6,824 nt of DNA from an uncultured Collinsella sp. (lineage in GTDB: Bacteria > Actinomycetota > Coriobacteriia > Coriobacteriales > Coriobacteriaceae). Where the stretch lies: the NCBI GenBank assembly GCA_905197585.1, contig CAJJZO010000096.1, forward strand, positions 1 to 6,824, given 5' to 3'. This document shows, one piece after another, positions 1 to 6,159 of the stretch (positions within the stretch are counted from its first letter, which is position 1; each line of letters opens with the position of its first letter). Under the pieces are notes generated by a model. That model searched no databases. It worked only from the letters and a program-made list of their open reading frames with translations, and was not told the DNA's origin. The translations under genes were made by a program, and so were the position numbers.

Positions 1-1167
1 CTCGTCGAAGCGGGCGAAGTAGCGGCCCAGCATCATAAAGTCGGCGCCCATGGCAAGGGCGAGCGTCATGTGGTAGTCGTAGACGATGCCGCCGTCGGAG
101 CACACAGGCACGTAGACGCCGGTCTCCTCGTAGTACTCGTCGCGGGCGCGGCAGACGTCGATCAACGCGGTGGCCTGGCCACGACCGATACCCTTGGTCT
201 CGCGGGTAATGCAGATGGAACCGCCGCCGATACCGACCTTGATGAAGTCGGCACCGCAGTCGGCCAGGAAGCGGAAGCCCTCGGCGTCGACGACGTTACC
301 GGCACCGACTTTGACGTCCTCGCCGTAGTTGGCGCGAATCCACTCGATGGTGCGCTTCTGCCACTCGCTGAAGCCCTCGGAGGAGTCGATGCACAGGACA
401 TCGGCGCCGGCCTCGATGAGCAGCGGCACGCGCTCGGCATAGTCGCGGGTGTTGATGCCGGCGCCGACCATGTAGCGCTTATCGTTATCGAGCAGCTCGT
501 TGGGGTTGGTCTTGTGGCTGTCGTAGTCCTTGCGGAAGACAATGCCCATCAGGTGATCGTTGTCGTCGACGATGGGCAGAGCGTTGAGCTTGTTATCCCA
601 GATGACGTCGTTGGCAACCTTGAGGCTGATGTTTTTGTCGCCTACGATGAGCTGCTCACGCGGGGTCATGAACTCGGAGACCTTCGTCTGGTGGTCATCG
701 CGGCTGGGGCGATAGTCACGGCTGGTGACGATGCCCAGGAGCTTACCCTTGGGAGTGCCGTCGTCGGTAACCGGCATGGTGGAATGACCGGTCTTCTCCT
801 TGAGCTCGATGACCTGCTCCATGGTCATGTCGGGGGTCAGCGTGGAATCGGACTGAACGAAGCCAGCCTTGTGATCCTTGACGGCCTTGACCATAGCGGC
901 CTCGGACTCGGCGCTCTGGGAACCGTAAATGAAGGACAGGCCACCCTCGGTAGCGAGCGCGACACCCATGTCGACGCCCGAGACGGACTGCATGATGGCG
1001 GAAACCATGGGGATGTTCAGGGTGATTGCCGGCTTCTCACCGCGCCTAAAGCGGGTTAGTGGCGTCTTAAGAGAGACGTTGTTGGGGATGCACTGCGAGG
1101 ACGAGTAACCAGGGACCAGCAGATACTCCGAAAACGTGTGGGACTCACCGGGAAAGAACGTAGCCAT
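1..1167 (-). CDS. guaB: IMP dehydrogenase, partial (C-terminus beyond window)
   Basis: This enzyme oxidises IMP to XMP with NAD+, the committed cytosolic step of guanine nucleotide synthesis. The first 389 codons are open without a stop and run off the window at position 1. The start is ATG at 1167-1165, preceded by an AAGGAG ribosome binding site 5 nt upstream. Residues 1-100 form the first part of the barrel ([11 protein letters not shown] at 54-64). About 100-222 is the paired CBS (Bateman) insert, with [10 protein letters not shown] at 193-202. The barrel then resumes with VGAGINTRD (234-242), the IMP-binding [10 protein letters not shown] (261-270) and the catalytic loop [12 protein letters not shown] (312-323). 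The catalytic cysteine is C319. The last visible residues are [10 protein letters not shown] and [11 protein letters not shown]; the mobile flap with its Arg-Tyr pair lies outside. From memory, sequence and cysteine numbering match the Tritrichomonas foetus enzyme more closely than the E. coli or Bacillus type. The 389 residues suggest a full length near 500. Confidence 0.96.
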   Translation of the reverse strand, partial: MATFFPGESHTFSEYLLVPGYSSSQCIPNNVSLKTPLTRFRRGEKPAITLNIPMVSAIMQSVSGVDMGVALATEGGLSFIYGSQSAESEAAMVKAVKDHKAGFVQSDSTLTPDMTMEQVIELKEKTGHSTMPVTDDGTPKGKLLGIVTSRDYRPSRDDHQTKVSEFMTPREQLIVGDKNISLKVANDVIWDNKLNALPIVDDNDHLMGIVFRKDYDSHKTNPNELLDNDKRYMVGAGINTRDYAERVPLLIEAGADVLCIDSSEGFSEWQKRTIEWIRANYGEDVKVGAGNVVDAEGFRFLADCGADFIKVGIGGGSICITRETKGIGRGQATALIDVCRARDEYYEETGVYVPVCSDGGIVYDYHMTLALAMGADFMMLGRYFARFDE

Positions 1168-1213
1168 GTTTCTCCTTTTTCCATGCGACCGGTCGGCTGC
1201 AGGCCTCGTAGGA

Positions 1214-1244
1214 CCCAGCCCAACCTTGGGCGCCCAATACTGGG
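1214..1244. repeat. Nested palindromes in the guaB leader
   Basis: Three GCCCAA half-sites alternate in orientation: GCCCAA (1218-1223), TTGGGC (1226-1231) and GCCCAA (1232-1237). The last two make a perfect 12-bp palindrome. An outer pair, CCCAG (1214-1218) and CTGGG (1240-1244), encloses them, and CCCA/TGGG (1233-1236/1241-1244) forms a further alternative pairing. The set lies just downstream of the candidate guaB -10 box. It could be a protein operator, or a 5' mRNA structure with mutually exclusive hairpins. Function is inferred; the symmetry is read directly. Confidence 0.55.
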
Positions 1245-1246
1245 GA

Positions 1247-1276
1247 AGTATCTTAACGCACTTTGACTGCTACAAT
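1247..1276. promoter_or_regulatory. Candidate overlapping divergent promoters, guaB and ModE-like gene
   Basis: On the minus strand, TTGTAG (1275-1270) and GATACT (1252-1247) are 17 bp apart, which suits a sigma-70-type promoter for guaB. On the plus strand, TGCTACAAT (1268-1276) looks like an extended -10 box for the ModE-like gene, without a good -35. The two share bases 1270-1275, so they could not both be occupied by polymerase at once. Neither is a perfect match to consensus. Confidence 0.4.
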
Positions 1277-1360
1277 GCATGATTTAAGAAGAGCACACGA
1301 GGGTTTGACGCAGGCTTTGCGTTTGCCCAGCAAACACTTTAGCGGGGAGACGTGGAGCAG

Positions 1361-1705
1361 ATGGAGTACAAGACGACGGCAAAGTTGGTCATTCAAGCGT
1401 GCGACAAGGATCTGCCGGGCGTCTTCGGCCACGGCTGTGTCTTGCTGCTGCAAGGTATCGCCCGCGAACACTCGCTCAACCGTGCCGCCAAGAGCATGGG
1501 CATGGCGTATTCCAAGGCCTGGCGCATTGTGAACGAGGCGGAAGGACAGCTGGGCTGCAAGCTCATCGAGCGCGACGGCGCCCGCGGGTCCAGCCTCACC
1601 CCCGCCGGTGAGCGAGCCATAGCGGTCTACGAGGAGCTGCAGGCCGACATCAACAACGTCATCGCCACCAAAGCCGACGCCCTCATCGCCAGCATCAAAG
1701 AATAG
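1361..1705 (+). CDS. Stand-alone LysR/ModE-type winged-helix DNA-binding protein
   Basis: This is a 114-residue cytosolic protein made almost entirely of one winged helix-turn-helix domain. The segment around residues 30-78 (GIAREHSLNRAAKSMGMAYS, then KAWRIVNEAEGQLGCKLIER, then LTPAGERA) has the layout of the N-terminal DNA-binding domain of ModE and LysR regulators. A short C-terminal helical tail follows. There is no TOBE molybdate-binding domain and no LysR effector domain, so what it senses, if anything, is unknown. I chose ATG at 1361 because GGGGAGA (1344-1350) sits 10 nt upstream; a GTG at 1352 in frame would add three residues but lies too close to that site. The gene is divergent from guaB. 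No molybdate transport or molybdoenzyme gene is nearby, so a molybdate role is not supported here. The annotation is firm for fold and open for target. Confidence 0.88.
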   Translation: MEYKTTAKLVIQACDKDLPGVFGHGCVLLLQGIAREHSLNRAAKSMGMAYSKAWRIVNEAEGQLGCKLIERDGARGSSLTPAGERAIAVYEELQADINNVIATKADALIASIKE

Positions 1706-1727
1706 CCAATTTGGGACGGGGCTTTTT
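1704..1727 (+). terminator. Possible weak intrinsic terminator of the ModE-like gene
   Basis: AGCC (1704-1707), overlapping the stop codon, can pair with GGCT (1720-1723), which runs into a stretch of five T. The stem is only 4 bp with a long loop, so it is weak. The larger hairpin at 1747-1817 may do the actual work of separating the convergent genes. Confidence 0.3.
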
Positions 1728-1746
1728 AGCTACGCAACCCCCTCTC

Positions 1747-1817
1747 TAAGTTGCGGTGAAATAGGGACTGTTTATGCCGATAAAGCCGTAAATCAATCCA
1801 TATTTCACCGCAACTTA
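1747..1817. repeat. 71-bp hairpin element with perfect 17-bp inverted arms
   Basis: TAAGTTGCGGTGAAATA (1747-1763) is exactly repeated in inverse orientation at 1801-1817, separated by 37 nt. The pairing continues inward with mismatches (GGA-TG at 1765-1770 against CA-TCC at 1794-1799). The centre holds another small hairpin, TTTAT-GCCG-ATAAA (1771-1784). It lies between the stop codons of two convergent genes and is AT-richer than its neighbours. No T-run of terminator type follows on either strand, so it is not a textbook terminator. It may be a dispersed REP- or MITE-like element or a structured 3' end shared by both transcripts. Confidence 0.8.
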
Positions 1818-1837
1818 TGGACTCGAGGATGATTTAG

Positions 1838-2830
1838 CTAATTGCGGAGGGCGTTGTCTAGGGTGGCGGCCACGATCAAGGGGTCGTCGGTGCCGGCGAA
1901 GAGGCGGACGGTGCTCCCCTGCTTGCCGCGTGGGGCCGAAAGGCGCGTCGTTGCGCCGCCGGCCGGCGATGTGCGGAACTCCCCCGACAAAGCATCAAAG
2001 AGATCGCCCGCACTGCGCTCGATAAGATCAAACTCAGCTGCCGGGCCAAAGCCGTGCTCGAGGATTCCCGTTGCAACCGCATGGTCGGGATGCGAACTCA
2101 GCCCGGGATAGCGCACGTTGCGCACCATCTCATTGGCGGCCAGATACTCGGCCAGCGCACGTGCGCGGTCGAAATGCGCCTGCATGCGGACATCGAGCGA
2201 GTCCAGCCCGCGCTCCAGTACACCGGCCTCGTCAGCAGGCATATCAAGCTTGGCCAAGCCACAGCCCTCAAGCAGGGCATGCGCGCACTCAGCCGCGGCA
2301 TCCACGCGATGGCGCTTGAGCTGCGAGCGCGCGGCCGATACGGCAACCAACTTGCGCGGAGCATCACCGGCGCATACACGATCGAGCGCCTCGAGCGACA
2401 GCGCAGCACCCAGCCGCAGCGGATCGCAGCCAAAAGCCGACGCCACGGTGTTGTCCACAACCAGCAACGCGCGGGCCTCACGCGCCGCGCGGCCCAGAGC
2501 GCGAAGGTCGGGCACGCGCAGACCAAACCCGCCGATGGAGTTGACGAACCACCACAGGTGCGGCCCCTCGGCATCAAACGAAGCATCAAAGCCCTCGGAC
2601 GCAGCGGCAAACGCCTCGGCGGACGGCGAGCCCACCAGCACAACATCGCAGCCCTCAAAACCGCGAGCAAACGCATCGACAAAGTCATCGGCAAACGCAA
2701 CCAGACGATCGCCGGGACGCACAATACCCAACAACGATAACGCCGCCGGCACATGCGAGGCAGCAACAAGATGCGCCTCACGTGCGCCGGCCCTCAAAGC
2801 CCAGGCCTCTTCTAGCTGCTGTACGCCCAT
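1838..2830 (-). CDS. Degenerate Cys/Met-metabolism PLP-fold protein, catalytic lysine apparently missing
   Basis: This 330-residue protein has the framework of the cystathionine gamma-synthase/O-acetylhomoserine sulfhydrylase family. LLVVDNTVASAF (122-133) matches the family's VVDNTFATP stretch, with D126 where the cofactor-nitrogen aspartate sits. ERGLDSLDVRMQAH (206-219), YPGLSSHPDH (241-250) and HGFGPAAEF (259-267) are typical of the C-terminal half, and VRLFAGTDD (308-316) keeps the substrate-carboxylate arginine (R309). The SATK motif that should carry the cofactor lysine reads SAAR (165-168), putting R168 at the Schiff-base position. The protein is also about 50-70 residues shorter than usual at the N-terminus and lacks the YSR-NPT arm. 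The start ATG at 2830 has an AAGGGA site 9 nt upstream; a longer frame beginning at 2890 would run through the terminator and is rejected. It is probably not a normal PLP enzyme. A non-catalytic role is inference, and the substrate is unknown. Confidence 0.75.
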   Translation of the reverse strand: MGVQQLEEAWALRAGAREAHLVAASHVPAALSLLGIVRPGDRLVAFADDFVDAFARGFEGCDVVLVGSPSAEAFAAASEGFDASFDAEGPHLWWFVNSIGGFGLRVPDLRALGRAAREARALLVVDNTVASAFGCDPLRLGAALSLEALDRVCAGDAPRKLVAVSAARSQLKRHRVDAAAECAHALLEGCGLAKLDMPADEAGVLERGLDSLDVRMQAHFDRARALAEYLAANEMVRNVRYPGLSSHPDHAVATGILEHGFGPAAEFDLIERSAGDLFDALSGEFRTSPAGGATTRLSAPRGKQGSTVRLFAGTDDPLIVAATLDNALRN

Positions 2831-2846
2831 ACGGCACCGTCCCTTC

Positions 2847-2887
2847 AAAACAAAAACCCACGATGCGGGTGTTCCCCGCATCGTGGG
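2847..2887 (-). terminator. Strong intrinsic terminator after scrB
   Basis: CCCACGATGCGGG (2857-2869) and its exact inverse (2875-2887) form a 13-bp GC-rich stem with a 5-nt loop. On the minus strand the stem is followed directly by TTTTTGTTTT (2856-2847). It lies 38 nt past the scrB stop codon and ends 16 nt before the next start codon, so it closes the scrAB transcript. Confidence 0.92.
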
Positions 2888-2897
2888 CAACGGCTGC

Positions 2898-2903
2898 AGT
2901 ATA
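2898..2903 (-). promoter_or_regulatory. Possible -10 box just upstream of the terminator hairpin
   Basis: The minus strand reads TATACT, one base from the -10 consensus, in the gap between the scrB stop and the terminator. No good -35 is found at 16-18 bp. If real, transcription would start near 2891 and the RNA for the PLP-like gene would begin with the terminator hairpin. Confidence 0.25.
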
Positions 2904-2925
2904 GCGCCGATATGCGACGAATCGC

Positions 2926-4467
2926 TTAGATGTTGAGCGTGTGATAGTTCACGCTCGTGCCCGGAGCATCAACGGTCACGCCATAGGCCTCGGGATAGAT
3001 GCGCGTCGAAAACACGAGCGAGCCATCATTCACAAACACCTCGACCGACGAGACATCGCCGACAATGCGCACGTTACGAACCTCGTCGACGGGCTCCCAA
3101 CGCACGGTACGACCGCAGCCGGCAGAAGCGCGACCCTCATCGGTAAATCGCATCTCAAAGCGCGAGGGCAGTTCGCCCTCGGCGGACACAAACTCCAGCT
3201 TCAGCTCGTCATCAACGGTCGCGGTAAACGCGCCATCGACACCGTCAACAACAACGTCAAAGCAGGTATCGCCGGCAACCTCCAACGAGCCCTCCCCCAC
3301 ACGCACCGAGGCATAATGGCGCTCGATCTCGCGCGCCGGCTGCTGCAGTACCACGCCGCCGTCACCGGCTGTAAGCTCACGCGGCACCGTCACGCAGTGC
3401 TGCCAACCCGCCACCAACGTCGGTGCGTTGCCATAGGTCGGCTCATCGGGCATGCCCATCCAGCCGATCAGAATGTGACGACCGTCCTCGGACGTAAACT
3501 CCTGCGGAGCATAGAAATCAAAACCGGCGTCCCACAGACGGAACTCGCCCAGCTCATAAGCGTCATTGCCACCCGTAATGTCGCCCGTTACAGGCATGTA
3601 GCCCGCTGCATACACATTGCCGCGGTCCCAACGACCGCCCTCAAGACCCTGGGGAGAGAAGGACAGCCACTTCGCCGGTACACCGCCATCCGGCTCAAGC
3701 TCAAGGTATCCCGGGCACTCCCACATAAAGCCAAAGCGCTCGGGCGTAGACACACGACTCTCGAGCTCCCAACTCAGCATATCGGCCGAGCCATACACCA
3801 GGATCTCGCCCACATCGCGCCCGGCACCCTCGCCGTGCATGGCGCAAAATCGACTATCGACATGCGACCCGTCCACGCGACGACGCGCGCCCAGCACCAT
3901 GTGGTAACGCCCATCATCATCGCGCCACACCTTGGGGTCACGCACGTGGCAGGTCAAATCCTCGGGATAATCATCGGACGCCAGCACCACGCGCTTTTGG
4001 CTGAACTCCCGACCGGCAAGGCCATCAACGCTCTCGACATAAACAGTATCGGCGCGACGGCCGGTATTGACGTAGTCGTACGTGCCGTCCGCATCGGAAA
4101 GCTTAACGTTGCCCGTATAGAGCACGCGAATGCGGCCGTCCTCGGCAAGCGCGGAGCCTGAATACACGCCATGGCAATCGAACGGCTCGTCGGGCAGCAG
4201 CGGGGCGCCAACATATTCCCAGTTCATAAGGTCGCGGCTTGTGGCATGGCCCCACATCTTTACGCCACCGTTCACATCAAACGGGGCATACTGGAAGTAC
4301 GCGTGAAACACGCCGCCCGCTTGGCAAAGACCGTTGGGGTCGTTGAGCCAGCCCGCCGGCGGCATAATATGGAAGCGCTGGCCATACGCGCCATGACCGC
4401 ACTCAGTGGCGGCGGCGTCAACAGCGGCAACCAGCTTTGCAAGATCGCGACCAAGTGCATTAGACAT
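2926..4467 (-). CDS. scrB: Sucrose-6-phosphate hydrolase (GH32 invertase)
   Basis: This cytosolic enzyme splits sucrose-6-phosphate, delivered by the PTS, into glucose-6-phosphate and fructose. The 513-residue length suits GH32. The N-terminal five-bladed beta-propeller carries all three acidic motifs: WLNDPNG (40-46, nucleophile D43), RDP (176-178, transition-state aspartate D177) and ECPG (250-253, acid/base E250). YSGSA (102-106), DFYAPQEF (317-324) and GWMG (335-338) are further family landmarks. The C-terminal beta-sandwich ends in SVEVFVNDGSLVFSTRIYP. There is no signal peptide, which agrees with an intracellular phosphosugar substrate rather than extracellular sucrose or fructan. The start ATG at 4467 has an AGGA site 7 nt upstream. 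It follows scrA by 107 nt on the same strand and is closed by the terminator at 2847-2887. Beta-fructosidase on other substrates cannot be excluded, but the EIIBC neighbour favours sucrose-6-phosphate. Confidence 0.95.
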   Translation of the reverse strand: MSNALGRDLAKLVAAVDAAATECGHGAYGQRFHIMPPAGWLNDPNGLCQAGGVFHAYFQYAPFDVNGGVKMWGHATSRDLMNWEYVGAPLLPDEPFDCHGVYSGSALAEDGRIRVLYTGNVKLSDADGTYDYVNTGRRADTVYVESVDGLAGREFSQKRVVLASDDYPEDLTCHVRDPKVWRDDDGRYHMVLGARRRVDGSHVDSRFCAMHGEGAGRDVGEILVYGSADMLSWELESRVSTPERFGFMWECPGYLELEPDGGVPAKWLSFSPQGLEGGRWDRGNVYAAGYMPVTGDITGGNDAYELGEFRLWDAGFDFYAPQEFTSEDGRHILIGWMGMPDEPTYGNAPTLVAGWQHCVTVPRELTAGDGGVVLQQPAREIERHYASVRVGEGSLEVAGDTCFDVVVDGVDGAFTATVDDELKLEFVSAEGELPSRFEMRFTDEGRASAGCGRTVRWEPVDEVRNVRIVGDVSSVEVFVNDGSLVFSTRIYPEAYGVTVDAPGTSVNYHTLNI

Positions 4468-4517
4468 ATCAAAGTCCTAACGGATCGAAAGTTACAAGGC
4501 ACCAGAGATCGGCGCCA

Positions 4518-4557
4518 GATGCAGGGAACACCCGCGAGCATACAGCCCGCGGGCATC
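4518..4557 (-). other. Inverted-repeat structure between scrA and scrB
   Basis: In the 107-nt scrA-scrB gap, CCCGCG (4531-4536) pairs with CGCGGG (4548-4553) around an 11-nt loop, and GATGC (4518-4522) with GCATC (4553-4557) closes an outer stem with an asymmetric bulge. No T-run follows on the minus strand. It could stabilise or set the processing point of the two-gene mRNA; this role is inferred. Confidence 0.4.
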
Positions 4558-4574
4558 CCCTCAATCAAAAGCTC

Positions 4575-5975
4575 TTAGGCCTGCTCGGAAGCCTTGGGCT
4601 CGTCCTTGTACAGGACAAACGAGACAGCAAAGGAAACCAACGCGGCGACCGCAAACATGATCGCGTACTGCACGGGCTGGGCCAGGCACAGCAGGATACC
4701 GAAGATACCGGTAACGCCCGTGCCGGAGGCGGCCAGCGAAGTGAGCGCGCAGACCAGGGCACCGCAACCGCCGCCGATGCAGCCGGCGATGAAGGGCTTA
4801 AAGAAGCGCAGGTTCACACCAAAGATGGCAGGCTCGGTAATGCCCATGAAGGCGGACAGGGCCGAAGGAAGCGCCAGGCCCTTGATCTTGGCATCGCGGG
4901 TCTTAAAGGCAACGGCAAGCGCGGCACCACCCTGGGCGATGTTGGCAGCGCTGGCGATGGGCAGCCAGTAAGTCACGCCGTACTGGGCGAGCTGGCCCAG
5001 GTCGATGGCGGTGTACATCTGGTGAATACCCGTAACGACCGTGGGGGCATAGAACAGGCCGACGATAAAGGAACCGATGCCGAAGGGCAGGGTCAGCAGG
5101 GCCTGGATCAGACCGAGGATCGCGTTCTCGGCCCAGACAAAGATGGGGCCGACGGCAACGAGCGTCACGAGCACGGTCACGAACACCGAGACGAGCGGGG
5201 TCACAAAGAGGTCGAACATCTCGGGAACGATCTTGTGCAGGCGCTTCTCGAGGAAGGCCAGAATGGCACAGGCGATAACGATGGGGATCACGTGGCCCTG
5301 ATAGCCGACCCACTCAACGCTGTACACGCCGGGGATGACGGTGACCATGGTCTGAACGCCCTCGGAGGCAACCGTGTAGGCGCTCTGCAGCGAGGAGTTG
5401 ATGAACGCACCGCCGACGACAGCACCCAGGTACGGGTTGGCGCCAAAGGCCTTGGCGGCGGAGTAGCCGATCAGGATCTGCAGAATGCCAAAGGACGTTC
5501 CCGAGACCAGGTCGGCGATCTTATAGATAAAGTTATTGGTGTCGAGCGCGATAAAGCCGTTGGAGGCCATAAAGTTGAGGGCGCTCATAATGCCCAGTAG
5601 CAGGCCCGAAGCCACGATGGCGGGGATGATGGGGACAAAGACGTCGCCGAGCACCTTAATGGCACGCATAAAGATGTTCTGCTGCTGCGCCGCGGCCTCC
5701 TTGACCTCGGCCTTGGTGGCAGCCTCGACGCCACTGAGCGCGATGAACTCCTCGTAGACCTTGTTGACGGTGCCGGTGCCAAAAATAATCTGCAGCTGGC
5801 CCTGGGCCTCAAAGACGCCCTTAGCGCCATCGACATTCTCGATGGCCTCCTTGTTAACCTTGGTGTTATCGGCAATCACCAGGCGCAGGCGCGTGGCGCA
5901 GTGCGCGGCCGAAACAACGTTGTCGGCGCCACCGATGTTGTCGAGCACCTCTTGGGCTGATTTGCGGTAGTCCAT
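4575..5975 (-). CDS. scrA: PTS sucrose-type EIIBC permease
   Basis: This membrane protein carries sucrose across the membrane and phosphorylates it to sucrose-6-phosphate. The 466 residues comprise an EIIB domain (about 1-80) with the phosphorylation-site cysteine C26 in AAHCATRLR, a charged, Gln/Ala-rich linker (about 85-100), and an EIIC domain (about 101-460) of hydrophobic helices. GITEPAIFGVNLRFFKP (378-394) is the conserved EIIC loop of the glucose/sucrose superfamily, and GFYA-like GLFYAPTVVTGIHQMY resembles the ScrA sugar-binding region. The C-terminus is a short charged tail with no EIIA domain, so phosphate must come from a separate EIIA-Glc encoded elsewhere. The start ATG at 5975 is preceded by GGAAAGGGAAG; a frame opening at 6062 would put the coding region over an operator and is rejected. 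Sucrose specificity rests on the scrB neighbour and overall resemblance; trehalose- or beta-glucoside-type EIIBC is the alternative. Confidence 0.93.
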   Translation of the reverse strand: MDYRKSAQEVLDNIGGADNVVSAAHCATRLRLVIADNTKVNKEAIENVDGAKGVFEAQGQLQIIFGTGTVNKVYEEFIALSGVEAATKAEVKEAAAQQQNIFMRAIKVLGDVFVPIIPAIVASGLLLGIMSALNFMASNGFIALDTNNFIYKIADLVSGTSFGILQILIGYSAAKAFGANPYLGAVVGGAFINSSLQSAYTVASEGVQTMVTVIPGVYSVEWVGYQGHVIPIVIACAILAFLEKRLHKIVPEMFDLFVTPLVSVFVTVLVTLVAVGPIFVWAENAILGLIQALLTLPFGIGSFIVGLFYAPTVVTGIHQMYTAIDLGQLAQYGVTYWLPIASAANIAQGGAALAVAFKTRDAKIKGLALPSALSAFMGITEPAIFGVNLRFFKPFIAGCIGGGCGALVCALTSLAASGTGVTGIFGILLCLAQPVQYAIMFAVAALVSFAVSFVLYKDEPKASEQA

Positions 5976-5994
5976 GACTTCCCTTTCCTCAAAC

Positions 5995-6010
5995 GGGCGC
6001 ACGTGCACCC
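5995..6010. repeat. Imperfect palindrome in the scrA leader
   Basis: GGGCGCACGTGCACCC is an inverted repeat with one mismatched pair, 19 nt upstream of the scrA start codon and next to its ribosome binding site. It could form a small leader hairpin. There is no evidence for a specific function. Confidence 0.3.
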
Positions 6011-6031
6011 GGCCATCTTTGACACTTACAC

Positions 6032-6045
6032 TGTAATCGATTTCA
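6032..6045. promoter_or_regulatory. LacI-family operator, scrA-proximal
   Basis: The minus strand reads TGAAATCGATTACA, a near-symmetric site with the central CG typical of LacI-family operators. It matches the pattern TGNAANCGNTTNCA and also the catabolite-response pattern TGWNANCGNTNWCA. It lies 57 nt upstream of the scrA start, so a bound repressor would block the promoter or elongation. The adjacent LacI-type regulator is the probable binder. Confidence 0.75.
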
Positions 6046-6057
6046 GTTTCATATGTC

Positions 6058-6071
6058 TGCAATCGTTTTCA
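6058..6071. promoter_or_regulatory. LacI-family operator, scrA-distal
   Basis: The minus strand reads TGAAAACGATTGCA, fitting the same TGNAANCGNTTNCA pattern as the proximal site. The centres are 26 bp apart, about two and a half helical turns. It fits the catabolite-response pattern less well (one mismatch), which favours the local regulator. No clear -35/-10 pair could be assigned around the sites; the promoter probably overlaps them. Confidence 0.72.
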
Positions 6072-6159
6072 TATAGCGGTAAACGGTAGGAAAAAGCCGG
6101 CGAATGGTAGTTTTACGGAAAAACCAGGCGACTCAGAGGCAGGCAGACGTGCCCAAAAT

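Noticed and set aside
70..1059. Plus-strand open frame of 329 codons opposite guaB
   Set aside because: It is codon-aligned with guaB on the other strand, and its Val/Gly/Asp/Leu-rich low-complexity product is the typical antisense shadow of a GC-rich gene. guaB itself has clear motifs.
1747..1817. The large hairpin as a simple bidirectional rho-independent terminator
   Set aside because: No T-run follows the stem on either strand, and the stem is longer and less GC-rich at its base than expected, so I list it as a repeat element with a possible secondary role in transcript ends.
2831..2890. Longer N-terminus for the PLP-like protein, starting at 2890
   Set aside because: The extra 20 codons run through the terminator hairpin and its T-run, and the resulting peptide has no family resemblance. 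ATG at 2830 has its own ribosome binding site.
2054..2936. Several plus-strand open frames opposite the PLP-like gene
   Set aside because: They are low-complexity Arg/Ser/Ala-rich products without domains or ribosome binding sites; the minus-strand frame has clear family motifs.
2941..4161. Plus-strand open frame of 406 codons opposite scrB
   Set aside because: The product is rich in His/Arg/Thr with no recognisable domain, while the minus strand encodes GH32 with all catalytic motifs. It is a shadow frame.
5976..6062. Longer N-terminus for EIIBC, starting at 6062
   Set aside because: The extension overlaps the proximal LacI-type operator. MDYRKSAQEV at 5975 is the usual ScrA-type start and has a good ribosome binding site.
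6072..6159. Terminator downstream of the LacI-type regulator
   Set aside because: Only a 4-bp GGCA/TGCC stem and an unrelated T-stretch are present on the minus strand; the support is too weak to list.
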